A DNA stretch of 64,000 nt from JBCBDX01 sp039822005. Lineage in GTDB: Bacteria > Pseudomonadota > Alphaproteobacteria > Rhizobiales > Rhizobiaceae. Positions 53,479-62,549 of the stretch are shown here, one piece after another. The notes below the pieces were generated by a model. The model searched no databases and was not told the origin of the DNA. It saw only the letters and a list, made by a program, of their open reading frames with translations. The DNA lies in assembly GCA_039822005.1 (NCBI GenBank), contig JBCBMZ010000003.1:186001-250000 (forward strand). Direction: 5' to 3'. The number at the start of each line of letters is the position of its first letter. The first letter of the stretch is position 1. The position numbers and the translations under genes were made by a program.

Positions 53479-53817
53479 ATGAAAAAGATCGAAGCCGTCA
53501 TTAAGCCGTTCAAGCTTGATGAGGTTAAAGAGGCGCTGCAGGAGGTCGGACTTCAGGGCATCACGGTGACCGAGGCTAAAGGGTTTGGCCGCCAAAAGGG
53601 GCATACGGAGCTTTATCGCGGGGCTGAATATGTCGTCGACTTTTTGCCCAAAGTGAAAATTGAGATCGTTGTGACTGACGACACGGTTGATGCCGCCATG
53701 GACGCTATAAGAGAAGCGGCACAGACCGGCCGTATAGGTGACGGCAAAATCTTTGTGTCAGCCGTCGAAAACGTTGTGCGTATCCGCACAGGGGAGACAG
53801 GTGCAGACGCGGTTTGA
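53479..53817 (+). CDS. glnB: nitrogen regulatory protein PII
   Basis: The 112-residue signalling trimer integrates 2-oxoglutarate, ATP/ADP and glutamine status. The start at ATG 53479 (after CTGGAGGG) gives the standard MKKIEAVIKPFKLDEVK. The T-loop GRQKGHTELYRGAEY carries Tyr51, the uridylylation site, and the C-terminal signature TGRIGDGKIFVSAVENVVRIRTGE is complete. It is followed 60 bases later by glnA and preceded by a sigma-54-like promoter, so it should be induced under nitrogen limitation. Confidence 0.97.
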   Translation: MKKIEAVIKPFKLDEVKEALQEVGLQGITVTEAKGFGRQKGHTELYRGAEYVVDFLPKVKIEIVVTDDTVDAAMDAIREAAQTGRIGDGKIFVSAVENVVRIRTGETGADAV

Positions 53818-53877
53818 ACCGCTTTGGCGTCAAACGAAATCCATCCAACCACCCACGCATAAGGAAAAGGGAAAACC

Positions 53878-55284
53878 ATGAGTGCAAGTGATGTCATGAA
53901 GCAAATCAAGGATAACGACGTTAAGTTCGTTGACCTGCGCTTCACCGACCCGAGGGGCAAAATGCAACATGTGACGATGGACTGCGCCGTCGTTGACGAA
54001 GATATGTTTGCCGATGGCGTCATGTTTGACGGATCGTCTATCGCAGGCTGGAAAGCCATCAACGAGTCCGACATGACCCTGATGCCGGACACAGAAACTG
54101 CTCACATGGACCCGTTTTACGCGCAGTCCACCATGGCGATTTTCTGTGACATTCTCGATCCAATTTCCGGCGAAGGTTACAATCGCGACCCCCGCATGAC
54201 AGCCAAGCGCGCTGAAGCTTACATCTCTTCAGGCGGTTTCGGCGACACAGCCTACTTCGGACCAGAGCCCGAATTCTTTATCTTTGACGATGTGAAATTC
54301 GCTTCCGACCCCTACAACACCGGCTTCCAACTCGATAGCGTTGAACTGCCGATCAACACAGACGCCGAATATGACAATGGCAACCTTGGTCACCGTCCGC
54401 GGACAAAAGGCGGTTACTTCCCGGTAAACCCGGTCGATAGCGCGCAAGACATCCGCTCCGAAATGCTGACCGTTATGGCAGAAATGGGCGTGGCGACTGA
54501 AAAGCACCACCACGAAGTGGCTGCCGCTCAGCACGAATTGTCCATGTTGTTCAACACGTTGACACGCAAGGCCGACGAAGTTCAGCTCTACAAATATGTC
54601 GTGCAAAACGTCGCGCACGCCTATGGCAAGTCGGCAACATTCATGCCCAAGCCGGTTTATGGCGACAACGGCACCGGCATGCACGTACACCAGTCCATTT
54701 GGTCAGAAGGTAAGCCCTTGATGGCTGGCGATGGCTATGCGGGTCTGTCCGAAACATGCCTCTATTACATTGGCGGTATTATCAAGCACGCCAAAGCACT
54801 TAACGCGCTGTCTAATCCGTCAACCAACTCCTACAAGCGTCTGGTTCCAGGTTACGAAGCTCCTGTTTTGCTCGCCTATTCGGCGCGTAACCGTTCGGCT
54901 TCTTGCCGCATTCCATTCTCCGGTTCGCCAAAAGGCAAGCGCGTAGAGGTACGCTTCGGCGACCCAATGGCCAACCCTTACCTGATGTTTGCCGGCATGC
55001 TGATGGCGGGCCTTGACGGCGTGAAGAACAAAATCCATCCGGGCGATCCCATGGACAAGGATCTGTACGATCTGCCACCAGAAGAGTTGGCAGGCATTCC
55101 TACGGTCTGTGGTTCCCTGCGTGAGGCCATGGAAGCGCTCGATTCCGATCGTGACTTCCTGAAGGCTGGCGGCGTGTTCGACGACGATCAGATCGACGCC
55201 TATCTGGAACTGAAAGACGAAGAAAACACACTTTACGAGATGACACCGCATCCCGTCGAGTTCGACCTTTACTACTCTGCATAA
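53878..55284 (+). CDS. glnA: glutamine synthetase, type I
   Basis: This ATP-dependent ligase makes glutamine from glutamate and ammonia as a dodecamer. It has the beta-grasp domain with 'VMFDGSSIAGWKAINESDM', metal and ATP segments 'AYFGPEPEFFIFDDV', 'KPVYGDNGTGMHVHQSIW', the RSASCRIPF region, and the adenylylation site tyrosine in KDLYDLPPEE (about residue 397). At 468 residues it is a GSI-beta enzyme that can be adenylylated. It closes the glnBA operon with a strong terminator. Confidence 0.98.
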   Translation: MSASDVMKQIKDNDVKFVDLRFTDPRGKMQHVTMDCAVVDEDMFADGVMFDGSSIAGWKAINESDMTLMPDTETAHMDPFYAQSTMAIFCDILDPISGEGYNRDPRMTAKRAEAYISSGGFGDTAYFGPEPEFFIFDDVKFASDPYNTGFQLDSVELPINTDAEYDNGNLGHRPRTKGGYFPVNPVDSAQDIRSEMLTVMAEMGVATEKHHHEVAAAQHELSMLFNTLTRKADEVQLYKYVVQNVAHAYGKSATFMPKPVYGDNGTGMHVHQSIWSEGKPLMAGDGYAGLSETCLYYIGGIIKHAKALNALSNPSTNSYKRLVPGYEAPVLLAYSARNRSASCRIPFSGSPKGKRVEVRFGDPMANPYLMFAGMLMAGLDGVKNKIHPGDPMDKDLYDLPPEELAGIPTVCGSLREAMEALDSDRDFLKAGGVFDDDQIDAYLELKDEENTLYEMTPHPVEFDLYYSA

Positions 55285-55314
55285 TCATCCGACCTCCCGC
55301 GGATGAAACCAAAG

Positions 55315-55350
55315 ACCGGCGGCTGGCCAAACCCAGCCGCCGGTTTTTTT
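55315..55350 (+). terminator. intrinsic terminator of glnB-glnA
   Basis: The 12-base arms ACCGGCGGCTGG (55315-55326) and CCAGCCGCCGGT (55333-55344) are perfectly complementary with a six-base loop, followed directly by seven T residues. It is 31 bases after the glnA stop. Confidence 0.95.
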
Positions 55351-55442
55351 CGCGCTTTCCTCACACTTTCCTCACCGAAGTCTCACTGACCAATTTCCCT
55401 GACGTCATATACGGTGCGATTGTTCATAAATTGGAGGAAACA

Positions 55443-55898
55443 ATGAAGAACACAATCCTTGCCACAGCGCTTGTGGCAGCACTCGCACTCGTACCTGCCC
55501 CGGCTCTTGCCATGGACAAACTCGGCATGAGCCCACAGGAAACCGCAGCCGCTTTGAACCAAGTCGATGAAGCGATGTCGGACAATCTGGACGGCGTCAT
55601 CAATCAGTTAGAAACACTCAATGGGCCGATAGTCTTCTTGCCTTATATTTGCCCACACCTGATCGACGTGCTGGGCCGGATTGGCGTAGGCGAGATCACG
55701 CCTGATACGGCTGGCGAAAATGTTGTACTCGCGATCATGGACGATCAAAAAATGGCGGCGGAAATGCTTTTCAGCACCGGAAAAGTGCCGACAATGGCTG
55801 AAAACGGCATGTCACTACAAATCAAGCTCGCCAACCGTAGTACCGCAGCGACCATGATCGATGCCGCGAAGTTCGCGCAAGACTTCCTCGCCAGATAG
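55443..55898 (+). CDS. hypothetical exported protein
   Basis: The 151-residue product has a clear signal peptide (MKNTILATALVAALALVPAP, cleavage near LAMD). The mature domain is acidic and mostly helical: 'SPQETAAALNQVDEAMSDNLDGVINQLETL', 'FLPYICPHLIDVLGRIGVGE' and a final helix 'ATMIDAAKFAQDFLAR'. One cysteine is seen (YICPH). GGAGG lies six bases before the ATG. No named family is recognised. It follows the glnA terminator, so it has its own promoter in the preceding 90 bases. Confidence 0.75.
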   Translation: MKNTILATALVAALALVPAPALAMDKLGMSPQETAAALNQVDEAMSDNLDGVINQLETLNGPIVFLPYICPHLIDVLGRIGVGEITPDTAGENVVLAIMDDQKMAAEMLFSTGKVPTMAENGMSLQIKLANRSTAATMIDAAKFAQDFLAR

Positions 55899-55961
55899 TA
55901 AAACCCGGACAGGGCATCCGGACCGAATACAAATTCAACTTGAAAAAATCAGGGGCAAAAC

Positions 55962-56507
55962 ATGCCAACGATCACCTATCGCGTGCCGCACAAGGACGTG
56001 AACACGAAGCTTAAGCTCAAACGGAATGGTTCAACCACCGTCCTTGCGGAGCCAAAAACCAACAAACCCATCATAAGCGTCAAGATCAGCGAGCCCAAAG
56101 CCATTATGGCGGCGGTCAAGGAGATCGTTGCCGGCAACGTCGTTCAGGTGGCGATAAGAGCCAACGCCGTGACATCCCGGCACAGTTTGGGCCTGGTTCA
56201 ATTCGAAGAGTATGATTGGCGCCCTGTCCTTGTCGGCGATGAAGGCGGGATAGGCACCGGCGCGCCAGACGATGATGATCCCGATGACAATGGCTCTGGT
56301 GGCGCAACAGCGATGATGGACCCCGTCACAGCCGGTGTCATCATCGTTGGTATTATCACCGCAGGGGCTGTTGCTTGGCATGCCATCGACGAAGGGGCGA
56401 CATTCGACATCAAGGTTGGCAAAGATGGGGTGGAGGCATCAGTCGATGCCAACGGACCTGACGAACTGCCAGACAATGGCGACAACCCGCAGCTACCGGG
56501 CGAATAA
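55962..56507 (+). CDS. orphan protein with acidic linker and hydrophobic segment
   Basis: The 181-residue protein has no signal peptide. Residues 1-95 look globular and lysine-rich at the start (HKDVNTKLKLKRNGSTTVLA). An acidic stretch DDDDPDDNGSGG (about 102-113) leads into a strongly hydrophobic segment (VTAGVIIVGIITAGAVAWHA, about 121-140), then a short polar tail with repeated Gly/Asp/Pro. The order could mean a single C-terminal membrane anchor or a hydrophobic effector-like part. AGGGG lies eight bases before the ATG. I recognise no family and cannot assign a role. Confidence 0.65.
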   Translation: MPTITYRVPHKDVNTKLKLKRNGSTTVLAEPKTNKPIISVKISEPKAIMAAVKEIVAGNVVQVAIRANAVTSRHSLGLVQFEEYDWRPVLVGDEGGIGTGAPDDDDPDDNGSGGATAMMDPVTAGVIIVGIITAGAVAWHAIDEGATFDIKVGKDGVEASVDANGPDELPDNGDNPQLPGE

Positions 56508-56528
56508 TCAACGCCTAGAAAAATGAGC

Positions 56529-56563
56529 GCGCCGCCATTTATACGGCGGCGCATGTCTCTTTT
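56529..56563 (+). terminator. probable terminator between the orphan gene and bglucosidase
   Basis: The eight-base GC arms GCGCCGCC (56529-56536) and GGCGGCGC (56545-56552) enclose an eight-base AT loop, followed by ATGTCTCTTTT. The weak T-run makes the call moderate. It also supports placing the GH1 start downstream at 56622. Confidence 0.6.
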
Positions 56564-56621
56564 GGACTTGCAGCCAAAGCGCTTTGGTCGTTTGTTACGT
56601 GCGCAAACGGGAGGCGCCGAC

Positions 56622-57950
56622 ATGGTAGCGAAATTCACTTTTTCCAGACAGGATTTCCCTGAGGCATTCCAATTTGGCGTGGCTACATCAGCCTATCAAA
56701 TTGAAGGCTCAAAGTTCGGTGGATGCGGCCCGTCCCACTGGGACACGTTTTCAACAACGCCCGGCAACACAAAAAACGCAGAAGATGGGGCCGTTGCCTG
56801 CGATCACTACCATCGCTATGAGGAGGATTTGGACCTGATCGCCAACGCAGGCATGGACCATTACCGTTTTTCGGTTTCATGGGCCCGTGTCATGCCCGAT
56901 GGTTTTAGCGTTAACGCACAAGGCTTGGACTTTTATGATCGTCTCACGGACGCCATCCTTACGCGCGGCATCAAGCCCATGCTCACCTTGCACCATTGGG
57001 ATTTGCCAGCCGCCATGTCCGATGTGGGTGGTTGGCGAAACCGCGACATCGCAGAACGGTTCACAGATTTCACGGGCCACGTCATCGAACGCATTGGCGA
57101 CCGGATGTGGGCAACGGGAACATTTAACGAGCCTTGGTGCACCACTTGGTTATCCCACTTCCACGGTGTCCATGCGCCCGGCATGCGCGACATCAGGGCC
57201 ACCGCGCGCGCCGTCCACCATCTTCTATTGGCCCATACCAGATCGATTGCGTTGATGCGCGACGGCGGTCTGGACAATCTTGGCATCTACTTGAACTTTG
57301 AACCGGCGGAGCCTGCCGCTGATACAGACGCTTCGAGAACTGCCGCTGCTCGCTACCACGCCTATTACAATGAGTGCTTCTTGCACCCTCTTTTTGGTCG
57401 TGGGTATCCCGACCTGGTTCTGCAAGCCATAGAACCGCACCTGCCAAGCGGTTGGGAAGCTGACATGTCATCCTTTGCCGCGCCGCTCGATTGGCTTGGC
57501 ATCAACAATTATACCCGCAAACTGCTAGACGATGACGGTTCGGGCGTTTGGCCACATTTCAAAGAAGTACCGGGCCCCCTACCGAAAACCGAGATGGATT
57601 GGGAAGTATCGCCCGACACTTTTGAATGGCTCCTGAAATGGGTCGGCGAGCAAACGGGCGGGTTGCCGCTTTATGTCACCGAGAACGGTATGGCAGGCCC
57701 GGAGTTCAAGCAAAACGATGAAGTCAACGACCCCTGGCGCATCGATTATCTGGAGCAACACATCCACGCCACAAAACGTGCCATGGCGAGCGGAGCCAAT
57801 ATCAAAGGTTATACGGTCTGGTCACTTCTCGATAATTTCGAATGGGCGCTTGGCTATGAAAAGCGTTTTGGTATCGTCCATGTCGACTATGAAACCCTGG
57901 AGCGAACGCCCAAGGCCAGTTGGCATGCGTTGAAAGCTTCCCTCGCCTGA
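56622..57950 (+). CDS. GH1 family beta-glucosidase
   Basis: This glycoside hydrolase of about 442 residues splits terminal beta-glucosides or related sugars with retention. The N-terminal GH1 signature FQFGVATSAYQIEG is at about residues 15-28. The acid/base glutamate lies in FNEPW (about 168-172) and the nucleophile in YVTENG (about 352-357); WSLLDNFEWALGYEKRFGIVHVD near the end completes the family pattern. There is no signal peptide, so it is intracellular. ATG 56622 follows GGGAGG. The sugar kinase gene starts ten bases after the stop, suggesting an operon. Confidence 0.94.
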   Translation: MVAKFTFSRQDFPEAFQFGVATSAYQIEGSKFGGCGPSHWDTFSTTPGNTKNAEDGAVACDHYHRYEEDLDLIANAGMDHYRFSVSWARVMPDGFSVNAQGLDFYDRLTDAILTRGIKPMLTLHHWDLPAAMSDVGGWRNRDIAERFTDFTGHVIERIGDRMWATGTFNEPWCTTWLSHFHGVHAPGMRDIRATARAVHHLLLAHTRSIALMRDGGLDNLGIYLNFEPAEPAADTDASRTAAARYHAYYNECFLHPLFGRGYPDLVLQAIEPHLPSGWEADMSSFAAPLDWLGINNYTRKLLDDDGSGVWPHFKEVPGPLPKTEMDWEVSPDTFEWLLKWVGEQTGGLPLYVTENGMAGPEFKQNDEVNDPWRIDYLEQHIHATKRAMASGANIKGYTVWSLLDNFEWALGYEKRFGIVHVDYETLERTPKASWHALKASLA

Positions 57951-57960
57951 AACGGACAAA

Positions 57961-58926
57961 ATGCAAGAAAACCAAATCGTCACCGTGACTCTCAATCCGG
58001 CTTTGGATTTCGCTGCCGACGTCCCTGAGTTGATCCCCAACGAAAAACTGCGCTGCGACCATCCCAGCATGTTTCCGGGCGGCGGCGGTGTGAATGTCGC
58101 GCGCGCTATTCGCAATCTGGGTGGAGATGCCACGGCGTGTGTTGCGCTCGGTGGCCCAAACGGGCAATCCTTGGAATTACTCTTGCGGGCCGAAGGGGTC
58201 GACGTTGCACCGGTTAGCCTCGATGTTCAGACGCGTCACTCTCTTTCCATTCGTGATCAGGAAACGGGAAAGCTCTACCGCTTTATGCTTCCGGGCACGC
58301 CCTGGACGCAAATGATCGAAGCGCACTTTCTGGCAAAAGTAGCTGAGCTTTTGGGCAAGGCAAAATACTGCATCCTTTCTGGTTCGATGCCACCTGGTAC
58401 CGGGGTCAATACCATCCGCCGATTGGCTACCATCTGCCACAATGCCGACTGCAAGCTTGTTGTCGATACCTCCGGCCCGACCCTCATCACTTTGGTTCAG
58501 GAAGAAAGCGTCGGTATCGACATCTTGCGTGCCAACAGGGACGAGGCGCGATATAGCACCACGCGCGAACTGGAAACACCCGGTGATTTCGCTGCCGCTG
58601 CAGCGCAGATGATTGAACGCGGCGCTGCCGACAATGTCATACTCGGTGTCGGCGGCAAGGGAAATTTGGTTGTCACAAAGGATGGCCAATCCCTTTTCGT
58701 CCCCGCACCCAAAGTGGAAGTCATCAGCCGTGTCGGAGCCGGTGACAGTTTTGTCGGCGCGATGGTGCTCGCTTTGGCAAGTGGGAAATCCTGGGCGCAA
58801 GCCCTGCCGTGGGGGGCTGCAGCCGCATCCGTGGCCTGTACTCGACCGGGCACGGAGCTTTGCACACGCGACGAGACGCAGGAGCTGGCGGCAACTCTTA
58901 ATGCTTCAAACCTCGCACACAGCTAA
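57961..58926 (+). CDS. PfkB-family hexose-phosphate kinase (phosphofructokinase-like)
   Basis: This ribokinase-fold enzyme is 321 residues long with the N-terminal 'VTVTLNPALDF' strand, 'GGGGVNVARAIRNLGG' (substrate loop), the 'SGSMPPGT' strand and the C-terminal GAGDSFVGAMV with catalytic Asp. The pattern is that of 1-phosphofructokinase, PfkB (6-phosphofructokinase II) and tagatose-6-phosphate kinases, which cannot be separated by eye. The location right after a beta-glucosidase suggests a sugar-processing pair. Confidence 0.85.
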   Translation: MQENQIVTVTLNPALDFAADVPELIPNEKLRCDHPSMFPGGGGVNVARAIRNLGGDATACVALGGPNGQSLELLLRAEGVDVAPVSLDVQTRHSLSIRDQETGKLYRFMLPGTPWTQMIEAHFLAKVAELLGKAKYCILSGSMPPGTGVNTIRRLATICHNADCKLVVDTSGPTLITLVQEESVGIDILRANRDEARYSTTRELETPGDFAAAAAQMIERGAADNVILGVGGKGNLVVTKDGQSLFVPAPKVEVISRVGAGDSFVGAMVLALASGKSWAQALPWGAAAASVACTRPGTELCTRDETQELAATLNASNLAHS

Positions 58927-59006
58927 TCCGCCCACCATTTAATTGGAGGCCTTGCGTGCCCGAGATTGCCCGTTAGTTTCAGGACTGATGGGGAGACAAC
59001 AATATC

Positions 59007-60605
59007 ATGGCAAAACTATCATTCTTTGGTGCCGCTGGCACGGTGACCGGATCATGTTCAATGCTCGATACCGGAACCACCCGGTTTCTAGTCGATTGCG
59101 GTATGTTTCAGGGCAACAAGACCATTCGCGCACTCAATGAAGAGGATTTCCCGTTTGCGATCGGCGAGGTCGATTTTCTGGTCCTGACACACGCCCACAT
59201 CGACCATTCGGGCCTTTTGCCTAAACTGACCAAGCATGGTTTTGACAGGCCTATCTATGCCACCGAGCCGACATGCGACTTGCTGACTTTCATGATGAAG
59301 GATTCAGCAAAAATCCAGATGTCAAACAACAAGCGCGAAAACCGAAAACGCGCGCGCAAGGGATTGGAGCCGGTAGAGCCGCTTTATACCGAAAAGGACG
59401 CCAAACGGGTATTGGAATTGCTCCATCCGATCAAAGGTTATGACATCTGGTTCCAGCCGGCCGAAGGCATCCATGTTAGGTACTGGAACGCGGGTCACAT
59501 TCTGGGATCAGCCTCTGCAGAGATTAAATTCGAAGACGCAGAAAGCGGCAATACGATGCGTGTTCTTTTCTCCGGCGATATTGGCCCGGAAGAAAAAGTG
59601 TTTCACCCGGAACCGGGCGGTGAAACCGGCTTTGACTATATTGTATGTGAGTCGACTTACGGCGACCGTGACCGTGATGATTACACACTAGAAACTCGTC
59701 GCGACATGCTGCGCAAGGAACTTGTGCGCGGTCTTTCTGCCGGTGGCAACGTCATCATTCCGGCCTTCGCGGTCGAACGCAGTCAGGAACTTTTGCATGA
59801 TATTGGCGTGTTGTTGGCCCAAGGCGAATTGCCACAGGCCACCGTTTTCCTGGATTCGCCATTGGCCAAGAACGTGACGGAAGTCTTTATCAAGCATGCC
59901 CACACCCTCGATGATGTGGCGATTGATAATTCCCGCCTGTTTCGTGACGAACAGTTCCACCTTGTGGAAAGCGTTGATGAATCGAAAGCGATCAACCGGA
60001 TTGATGGGGGGGCGATCATCATATCGGCATCCGGCATGGCGGACGCGGGCCGGATCAAACACCATATCAAAAACAACATCTGGAAGCGGAATGCGACGAT
60101 CCTCTTTGTCGGCTATCAGGCACCGGGCACGCTGGGCCATATCATCACTAGCGGCGCCGACATGGTCCGTATTCACGGCAAGGAATATGTGGTCAAAGCG
60201 GAAATCCGTCGTCTCGGGAACTACTCCGCCCATGCTGATCAGGGCGAGCTCATCGACTGGATTCTTGAACGTTCGCCGATTGCCGGCGGTATCTTCCTCA
60301 ACCATGGGGACGACGACGCACGTGAGGTGCTGGCGCGTCTTTTGGCGGAGCGTGGCATTGGTGCTGATGCGATATTCATGCCGCAGTTTGACGAGAGCTT
60401 TGAACTCGTCGCAGCGAGCGCACAAAGCAAGGGTCGTGCCCGTTCGGCCGGGAAAGTGGCCAACCGTATCCCGCACGAAGAATTACTGACCGACTGGAAC
60501 AATGATTATGCGGCCTTTATTGTCGCGCTCACCCAGCGTTTGACCACCGCGGAAAGTGACAAAGAACGCCGCCATCTGATCCGGCAGTTGCACGAACTTC
60601 TCTAA
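59007..60605 (+). CDS. beta-CASP metallo-beta-lactamase RNase-like protein
   Basis: The 532-residue protein has an MBL domain with THAHIDHSGLLPKL (about residues 58-71) and the later metal ligands 'NAGHILGSASAEI' and 'FSGDIG'. An inserted beta-CASP domain follows, and the C-terminal RMMBL part contains 'YSAHADQGELIDW' and 'FLNHGDDDAREVLA'. Family members (CPSF73/YsH1-like) are endo- or exoribonucleases, so RNA processing is likely. It has GGGGAGA before the ATG. The stop overlaps the stop of the ASCH gene by four bases. Confidence 0.88.
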   Translation: MAKLSFFGAAGTVTGSCSMLDTGTTRFLVDCGMFQGNKTIRALNEEDFPFAIGEVDFLVLTHAHIDHSGLLPKLTKHGFDRPIYATEPTCDLLTFMMKDSAKIQMSNNKRENRKRARKGLEPVEPLYTEKDAKRVLELLHPIKGYDIWFQPAEGIHVRYWNAGHILGSASAEIKFEDAESGNTMRVLFSGDIGPEEKVFHPEPGGETGFDYIVCESTYGDRDRDDYTLETRRDMLRKELVRGLSAGGNVIIPAFAVERSQELLHDIGVLLAQGELPQATVFLDSPLAKNVTEVFIKHAHTLDDVAIDNSRLFRDEQFHLVESVDESKAINRIDGGAIIISASGMADAGRIKHHIKNNIWKRNATILFVGYQAPGTLGHIITSGADMVRIHGKEYVVKAEIRRLGNYSAHADQGELIDWILERSPIAGGIFLNHGDDDAREVLARLLAERGIGADAIFMPQFDESFELVAASAQSKGRARSAGKVANRIPHEELLTDWNNDYAAFIVALTQRLTTAESDKERRHLIRQLHELL

Positions 60606-61150
60606 AGGTTCTTTTTCGGTGTCTTGAATGGTTTATCAGGCGCTTTTTCAAACCGCGGTGGTTCGTCAAAAAGACCTTTCGTACCTCGATCGCCATTGGG
60701 CCGGTCCCACAACCGCATCCACGGAGATGGGACTGCGATTTCACCACTTCGAACCCATTGAAAGTACCCAAGTGCTCCCTTTGCGGGGATGGGTGAGACC
60801 GCAACTGGAGTCTTAAGGACAAGGCCCGCCTGCCCGCCGAACCATTCACTGGTGCTCTCGGTGATAATATCGGTCACATCGACCGTACCGATAATTGCGC
60901 CGAACACCAAATCGTCAGGTCGGGGACAGATGACACCATGCCGATCCAAACGCCAAACTGCCCATTCATATTCATCGCGCTTCATTGATGCAGCCGCGTG
61001 GATGCATATCCGGCGGCAATCCATATGGCCAGATTTGATGGCACCCATCGATCTGTTCTCGATCGTTTTTCCGCCATGAAAGATCGCCCAGGCCCATGGC
61101 TGTCGTACCGATAGTGCCAACGGCGGCAAATCAGGCGTCTTCGTCACCAT
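60602..61150 (-). CDS. ASCH-domain protein
   Basis: The ASCH beta-barrel starts with LALSVRQPWAWAIFHGGKTIENRS (about residues 10-33), with the conserved Q-P-W-A and the E-N-R that forms the putative RNA-binding or catalytic cleft. It continues with 'GAIIGTVDVTDII', then a lysine-rich C-terminal tail. ASCH proteins are linked to RNA metabolism and some are N4-acetylcytidine amidohydrolases, so this is a family-level call only. ATG 61150 overlaps the preceding pseudouridine synthase by about 20 bases. Confidence 0.85.
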   Translation of the reverse strand: MVTKTPDLPPLALSVRQPWAWAIFHGGKTIENRSMGAIKSGHMDCRRICIHAAASMKRDEYEWAVWRLDRHGVICPRPDDLVFGAIIGTVDVTDIITESTSEWFGGQAGLVLKTPVAVSPIPAKGALGYFQWVRSGEIAVPSPWMRLWDRPNGDRGTKGLFDEPPRFEKAPDKPFKTPKKNL

Positions 61151-62117
61151 CCGCCTCATCCAGGCCCAACAGGTTCCAGGACTGAACCATATGCGGTGGC
61201 AAGGGGGCGGTGACATTGATCATACCGCCGTCAGGATGCGGCACGCGCAATCGCCGCGCATGCAAATGGAGCTTCCTCTGTATACCACCGGGAAACTCCC
61301 AATTCGGGTCATCTTCAAAATATTTCGGATCACCCAAAATCGGCAGACCGAGCGACAGGCAATGTACCCGCAATTGGTGCGTGCGGCCCGTCTCAGGTTG
61401 TAATTCCAGCCATGTCAGTCTTTGCCCCGCCGTTTCGATGCGGCGATAAAAAGAAACGGCATGATCAGCTCCCTTTTCACCATGGTCAGCGACACGCATT
61501 CGATCCCCGTCGGGCGTTTGCTCTTTGGCCAGCCACGTAGAGATCCGCCCCTCGGATTTACGCGGCGAACCTTTCACCAGTGCCCAATAAATCTTTTCGG
61601 TATCACGCTTGCGGAATGCCTCGGTCAGCGCTTGGGCAGCTCCGCGCGTTTTGGCAATTGCCAGGACGCCGGTCGTGTCACGGTCCAGACGATGTACAAG
61701 ACGGGGCTTTTCGCCTTTTTTATTTCGTAGTGCTTCCAACATGCCGTCGACATGGCGAGATAGGCCTGACCCGCCCTGCACGGCCAAGCCATGCGGCTTG
61801 TTCAAGATGAGCACTTTCTTGTCTTCAAACAATGTCATTTTAGCCAACGCCTCACGGTCATTGGCATTTTTGAGTGGATTTTCTGGGCCGCTAGAAGGTG
61901 CATCTGTGTGAGACAGTTGAGGTGGAATGCGAACAAGGCTGCCGGTCGCTACCCGCGTATCTGACTTGACCCGTTTGCCATCGACCCGCACTTGGCCAGA
62001 GCGCAGAAGCTTTTGCAAAGCACCAAAACCCAACCCCGGAAAATGTGATTTGAACCAGCGGTCCAATCGCATCCCGTTCTCATCGGTTTGAACTGTCTTT
62101 TCACCAACCGCAGCCAT
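61131..62117 (-). CDS. RluA-family ribosomal large-subunit pseudouridine synthase
   Basis: An N-terminal S4 RNA-binding domain (MRLDRWFKSHFPGLGFGALQKLLRSGQVRVDGKRV) is followed by the catalytic domain with the Asp in RLDRDTTGVLAIAKT (about residues 143-157), 'EPQTGRTHQLRVH'-like (here LQPETGRTHQLRVHC) and 'PILGDPKYF'. Family members modify 23S rRNA uridines; whether it acts like RluC (955, 2504, 2580) or RluD cannot be told. It follows crcB by two bases. Confidence 0.94.
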   Translation of the reverse strand: MAAVGEKTVQTDENGMRLDRWFKSHFPGLGFGALQKLLRSGQVRVDGKRVKSDTRVATGSLVRIPPQLSHTDAPSSGPENPLKNANDREALAKMTLFEDKKVLILNKPHGLAVQGGSGLSRHVDGMLEALRNKKGEKPRLVHRLDRDTTGVLAIAKTRGAAQALTEAFRKRDTEKIYWALVKGSPRKSEGRISTWLAKEQTPDGDRMRVADHGEKGADHAVSFYRRIETAGQRLTWLELQPETGRTHQLRVHCLSLGLPILGDPKYFEDDPNWEFPGGIQRKLHLHARRLRVPHPDGGMINVTAPLPPHMVQSWNLLGLDEADGDEDA

Positions 62118-62119
62118 GA

Positions 62120-62500
62120 TTATCCCAGCAATGAACGCATGATGGTCAGCCCCGCAAAAACCGCGGCAACCGTCAGCAACACGCTAGCCAGTATGTAGGT
62201 AGCCGCCATCGACCAAGCGCCTCGCTCATAAAGCAGGGCGACATCCAGTGAAAATGCCGAAAAGGTTGTAAAGCCACCCAGAAAGCCGGTGGCGAGCAAC
62301 AGCCTCAAATGCGCATCGCCTGCTGAACGTTTGGCGAGCCAAGCGATCAGCATGCCCATGGCAAGCGAGCCGATCACATTGACGGCAAGCGTTCCATAGG
62401 GAAAACCCGAGCCAAAGGCGCGCGCGGCCCACCCGCTAACCAGATGGCGACCCACGGCACCTGATGCCCCGCCAAGGGCGATAAGCAAAATCGCATTCAT
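62120..62500 (-). CDS. crcB: CrcB-type fluoride ion channel/exporter
   Basis: The 126-residue protein has four transmembrane helices of the Fluc/CrcB family. It begins 'ALGGASGAVGRHLVSGWA' with the conserved G-A-x-x-R, has 'GTLAVNVIGSLAMG' (Asn in the pore helix) and GGFTTFSAFSLDVALL, the Phe-box motif. It expels fluoride from the cytoplasm. No fluoride riboswitch was noticed upstream. It is followed by the pseudouridine synthase in the same direction. Confidence 0.95.
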   Translation of the reverse strand: MNAILLIALGGASGAVGRHLVSGWAARAFGSGFPYGTLAVNVIGSLAMGMLIAWLAKRSAGDAHLRLLLATGFLGGFTTFSAFSLDVALLYERGAWSMAATYILASVLLTVAAVFAGLTIMRSLLG

Positions 62501-62549
62501 GCAAGGCCGTTTAAGGCAAGCAGCCGGTCGACAAAACCCCTATTTCAAA

